Notes under the pieces: model-generated
What the model was told of the DNA's origin: nothing
Databases searched by the model: none
Seen by the model: only the letters and a program-made list of their open reading frames with translations
Program-made: the position numbers and the translations under genes
Part shown: piece after piece, positions 62,085 through 64,000 of the stretch
How positions within the stretch are numbered: the stretch's first letter is position 1
Layout: each line of letters opens with the position of its first letter
NCBI RefSeq assembly: GCF_003122325.1
Contig: NZ_QFBC01000002.1
Coordinates: 186,001 to 250,000 of the forward strand
Source: Rhizobium album
Lineage (GTDB): Bacteria > Pseudomonadota > Alphaproteobacteria > Rhizobiales > Rhizobiaceae
DNA: 64,000 nucleotides
Reading direction: 5' to 3'

Positions 62085-63335
62085 TCAATGGAGGTTCGGC
62101 TGCGGACCCTTGCCGCCTTCGTCGATGGGGAAACCGCGTTCGAACCGGTCGAGCCGCAGGAAACGGGCGACGTTGTGGCTCTCGTTGCGGGCGATCAGAT
62201 GGGCGAAACAGAAACCGGATGCGGGCGTCGCCTTGAAGCCGCCGTAGCACCAGCCGCAATTCAGGTAGAGATTGTCGATCGGCGTGCGGTCGATGATCGG
62301 CGAGCCGTCCATGCTCATGTCCATGACGCCGCCCCAGGAGCGCAGCACGCGGGTGCGCGACAGGCCGGGGATCAGCGACACGCCTTCCTCGATCGTGTGC
62401 TCCACCGTCGCCAGGTTGCCGCGCTGGGCGTAGGAGGAGTAATAATCGATGTCGGCGCCGAACACCAAGCCGCCCTTGTCGGACTGCGAGATGTAGAAAT
62501 GGCCGGCGCCGTAGGTGATGACGTTGTCGATCATCGGCTTCAGCCCTTCCGAAACGAAAGCCTGCAGCACATGCGTCTCGATCGGCAGCTCGAGATCGGC
62601 CATGCGACCGACGGTGGTGGTGTTGCCGGCGGCGGCCAACGCCAGCTTGTTGCAGCCGATGAAACCTTTCGTGGTCTCGACGCCGACCACCCGGCCGTTT
62701 TCGCGGCGGATGCCGGTCACCTCGCAATGCTGGATGATGTCGACGCCGCGGCTGTCGGCGCCGCGGGCATATCCCCAGGCCACCGCATCGTGGCGGGCCG
62801 TGCCGGCGCGCGCCTGGTAGAGGCCGCCGAGGATCGGGAAGCGCGCATGGTCGAAATTGAGATACGGCATCATGCGGCGAACCTGCTCGCGGTCGAGCAG
62901 CTGGGCATCGACGCCGTGGATCATCATCGCATTGCCGCGCCGGGCATAGGCGTCACGCTGGCCGTCGGAATGGAACAGGTTGACGATGCCGCGCTGCGAG
63001 ACCATGGCATTGTAGTTGAAATCCTGCTCCAGCCCTTCCCAGAGCTTCATCGACAGCTCGTAGAACGGCTCGTTGCCTTCCAGCAGGTAGTTGGAGCGGA
63101 TGATCGTCGTGTTGCGCCCGACATTGCCGGCGCCGATATAGCCCTTCTCGATCACCGCGACATTGGTGATGCCATGCTCCTTGGCGAGGTAATAGGCCGT
63201 CGACAGGCCATGCCCGCCGCCGCCGACGATGACGACGTCGTAATGCGGCTTGGGTTCCGGCTCGCGCCAGGCCGGCTTCCAGCCGCGATTGCCGGAAAAA
63301 GCTTGTTTCAGGATCGATAGGGCGGAGTAGCGCAT
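62085..63335 (-). CDS. soxB: Sarcosine oxidase beta subunit
   Basis: A 416-aa flavoprotein carrying the noncovalent and covalent flavins for sarcosine oxidation. FAD site DVVIVGGGGHGLSTAYYLAK (about 33-52), GRNTTIIRSNYLLEGN, and the C-terminal GGVMDMSMDGSPIIDRTP. Start MRYSALSILKQAFSGNRGW at 63335 is the family N-terminus; upstream codons are out of family. It is first in the sox operon. Confidence 0.95.
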   Translation of the reverse strand: MRYSALSILKQAFSGNRGWKPAWREPEPKPHYDVVIVGGGGHGLSTAYYLAKEHGITNVAVIEKGYIGAGNVGRNTTIIRSNYLLEGNEPFYELSMKLWEGLEQDFNYNAMVSQRGIVNLFHSDGQRDAYARRGNAMMIHGVDAQLLDREQVRRMMPYLNFDHARFPILGGLYQARAGTARHDAVAWGYARGADSRGVDIIQHCEVTGIRRENGRVVGVETTKGFIGCNKLALAAAGNTTTVGRMADLELPIETHVLQAFVSEGLKPMIDNVITYGAGHFYISQSDKGGLVFGADIDYYSSYAQRGNLATVEHTIEEGVSLIPGLSRTRVLRSWGGVMDMSMDGSPIIDRTPIDNLYLNCGWCYGGFKATPASGFCFAHLIARNESHNVARFLRLDRFERGFPIDEGGKGPQPNLH

Positions 63336-63654
63336 CGGGCATTTCCATTGGTCAATTCGCCGGAGACATTCGCATATGCACTCGAAACGACAAGCCCGCA
63401 ATGGACATGGGCCGATCTGAACGGGACATCGGCAAGAGAGTCTTGCGGCGTTGCGAAAATTCCACAGCGCCAGCGGAGAACCGTTGCCAAGACGAGACAC
63501 CCGGCGGAAACGGTAACAATACCCTTAACTCTCTGGCGACGATATTCTTGCTGACAGCAGAACAAGACACTAACTACATCCATCGTGCTTCTCTTCGAAA
63601 CAGGATGCCAATGCCGTTCATTCCCCCCGCCCCGAAACCGGAGCCCGGCCCGTG
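63336..63654. other. soxB/cysQ divergent intergenic region
   Basis: About 320 bp; short open frames here are not convincing. It must hold the sox promoter and the cysQ promoter. I see no clear glycine riboswitch fold by eye. Confidence 0.5.
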
Positions 63655-64000
63655 ATGCTCGATATCCTGGAGAAAGCCGCGCTGGAAGCAGGCCGCGCCA
63701 TCCTGGCGATTTACGCCACCGCGCCCGAAATCACGGTGAAGGCCGATAATTCGCCGGTGACGGAAGCGGACCAGCGCGCCGAAGACATCATTCTTCGGCA
63801 TCTCGGCGCCGCCTTTCCGGAGATCCCGGTCGTCGCCGAGGAATGCGTGGCGGCGGGCATCGTGCCCGATATCGGCGGCGAGGTGTTTTTCCTCGTCGAT
63901 CCGCTCGACGGCACCAAGGAATTCATCCAGCAGAACGGCGACTTTACCGTCAACATCGCCTTGATCCGCCAGGGCGTGCCGGTCGCCGGCATCGTCTATG
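63655..64000 (+). CDS. cysQ: 3'(2'),5'-bisphosphate nucleotidase CysQ, N-terminal part
   Basis: First 115 codons; runs off the right edge. Inositol-monophosphatase-family metal site is visible as VTEADQRAED and AEECV, then DPLDGTKEFIQ, which is characteristic of CysQ rather than inositol phosphatase (which has DPIDGT). It would hydrolyse 3'-phosphoadenosine 5'-phosphate in sulfur metabolism. ATG at 63655 is preceded by GGAG 12 bp upstream; a GTG precedes it by one codon. Confidence 0.88.
   Translation, partial: MLDILEKAALEAGRAILAIYATAPEITVKADNSPVTEADQRAEDIILRHLGAAFPEIPVVAEECVAAGIVPDIGGEVFFLVDPLDGTKEFIQQNGDFTVNIALIRQGVPVAGIVY

Noticed and set aside
63336-63654. Glycine riboswitch upstream of the sox operon
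   Set aside because: I looked for the conserved glycine aptamer pattern because of the pathway but could not find it by eye; a covariance-model search would settle it.
63401-63655. An 84-codon plus-strand frame upstream of cysQ
   Set aside because: No family resemblance; it lies in the soxB/cysQ promoter region and ends across the cysQ start.

Overview
The window is chromosomal DNA from an alphaproteobacterium, almost certainly a member of the Rhizobiaceae (Rhizobium/Agrobacterium/Sinorhizobium type). The evidence is the combination of an hmuPSTUV heme locus with a RirA-type operator, the PhyR-NepR-EcfG general stress response, glutamine synthetase II (glnII) paired with a divergent GstI-like gene, a urease operon interrupted by small extra genes, four-subunit sarcosine oxidase, and mosaic palindromic repeats of the rhizobial kind. 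GC content is high and coding density is close to 90 percent. I see no tRNA, rRNA, transposase, phage gene or CRISPR array.

Layout. (1) 0-7.3 kb, iron and heme: a cut-off heme-degrading monooxygenase, two small genes (one DUF2325), tonB and a secreted protein on the minus strand, diverging from hmuPSTUV. (2) 7.3-11.4 kb, general stress response: an EcfG-type promoter in front of a DUF883/holin-like membrane pair, then nepR-ecfG diverging from phyR through two back-to-back EcfG promoters, and an HWE-type histidine kinase. (3) 11.8-26.6 kb, reductive pyrimidine catabolism and nitrogen assimilation: preT-preA (dihydropyrimidine dehydrogenase), gstI/glnII with a sigma-54 promoter, rutR diverging from a beta-ureidopropionase-type hydrolase gene through a near-consensus RutR operator, a class II aldolase, two small unknown genes, dihydropyrimidinase, a secreted protein, a cupin, and an NMT1/THI5-type ABC importer. 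(4) 26.9-32.3 kb: an RND efflux adaptor and pump, and a Crp/Fnr-family regulator. (5) 32.3-44.9 kb, urea: urtABCDE importer genes followed by ureD-A-(DUF1272)-B-(LprI-like)-(GT29-like)-C-E-F-G, all on the minus strand. (6) 45.1-49.5 kb: a transporter-histidine kinase fusion (NCS1 permease, Cys-rich linker, hybrid kinase) and a LuxR-type response regulator, diverging from urtA. (7) 49.6-55.3 kb: livK-DUF6867-livFGMH branched-chain amino acid importer. (8) 55.6-63.3 kb: a dimethylglycine/sarcosine dehydrogenase-like flavoprotein and soxBDAG. (9) The start of cysQ at the right edge.

Functionally, 12-63 kb reads as a nitrogen-scavenging region: pyrimidines, urea, amino acids and methylated glycines are taken up and broken down, the ammonium being assimilated by GSII. 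The most unusual item is the NCS1-permease/hybrid-kinase fusion next to the urea locus, with an inverted repeat TACGT-N6-ACGTA in the shared intergenic region. Second is the sialyltransferase-like (GT29-type) protein encoded inside the urease operon.
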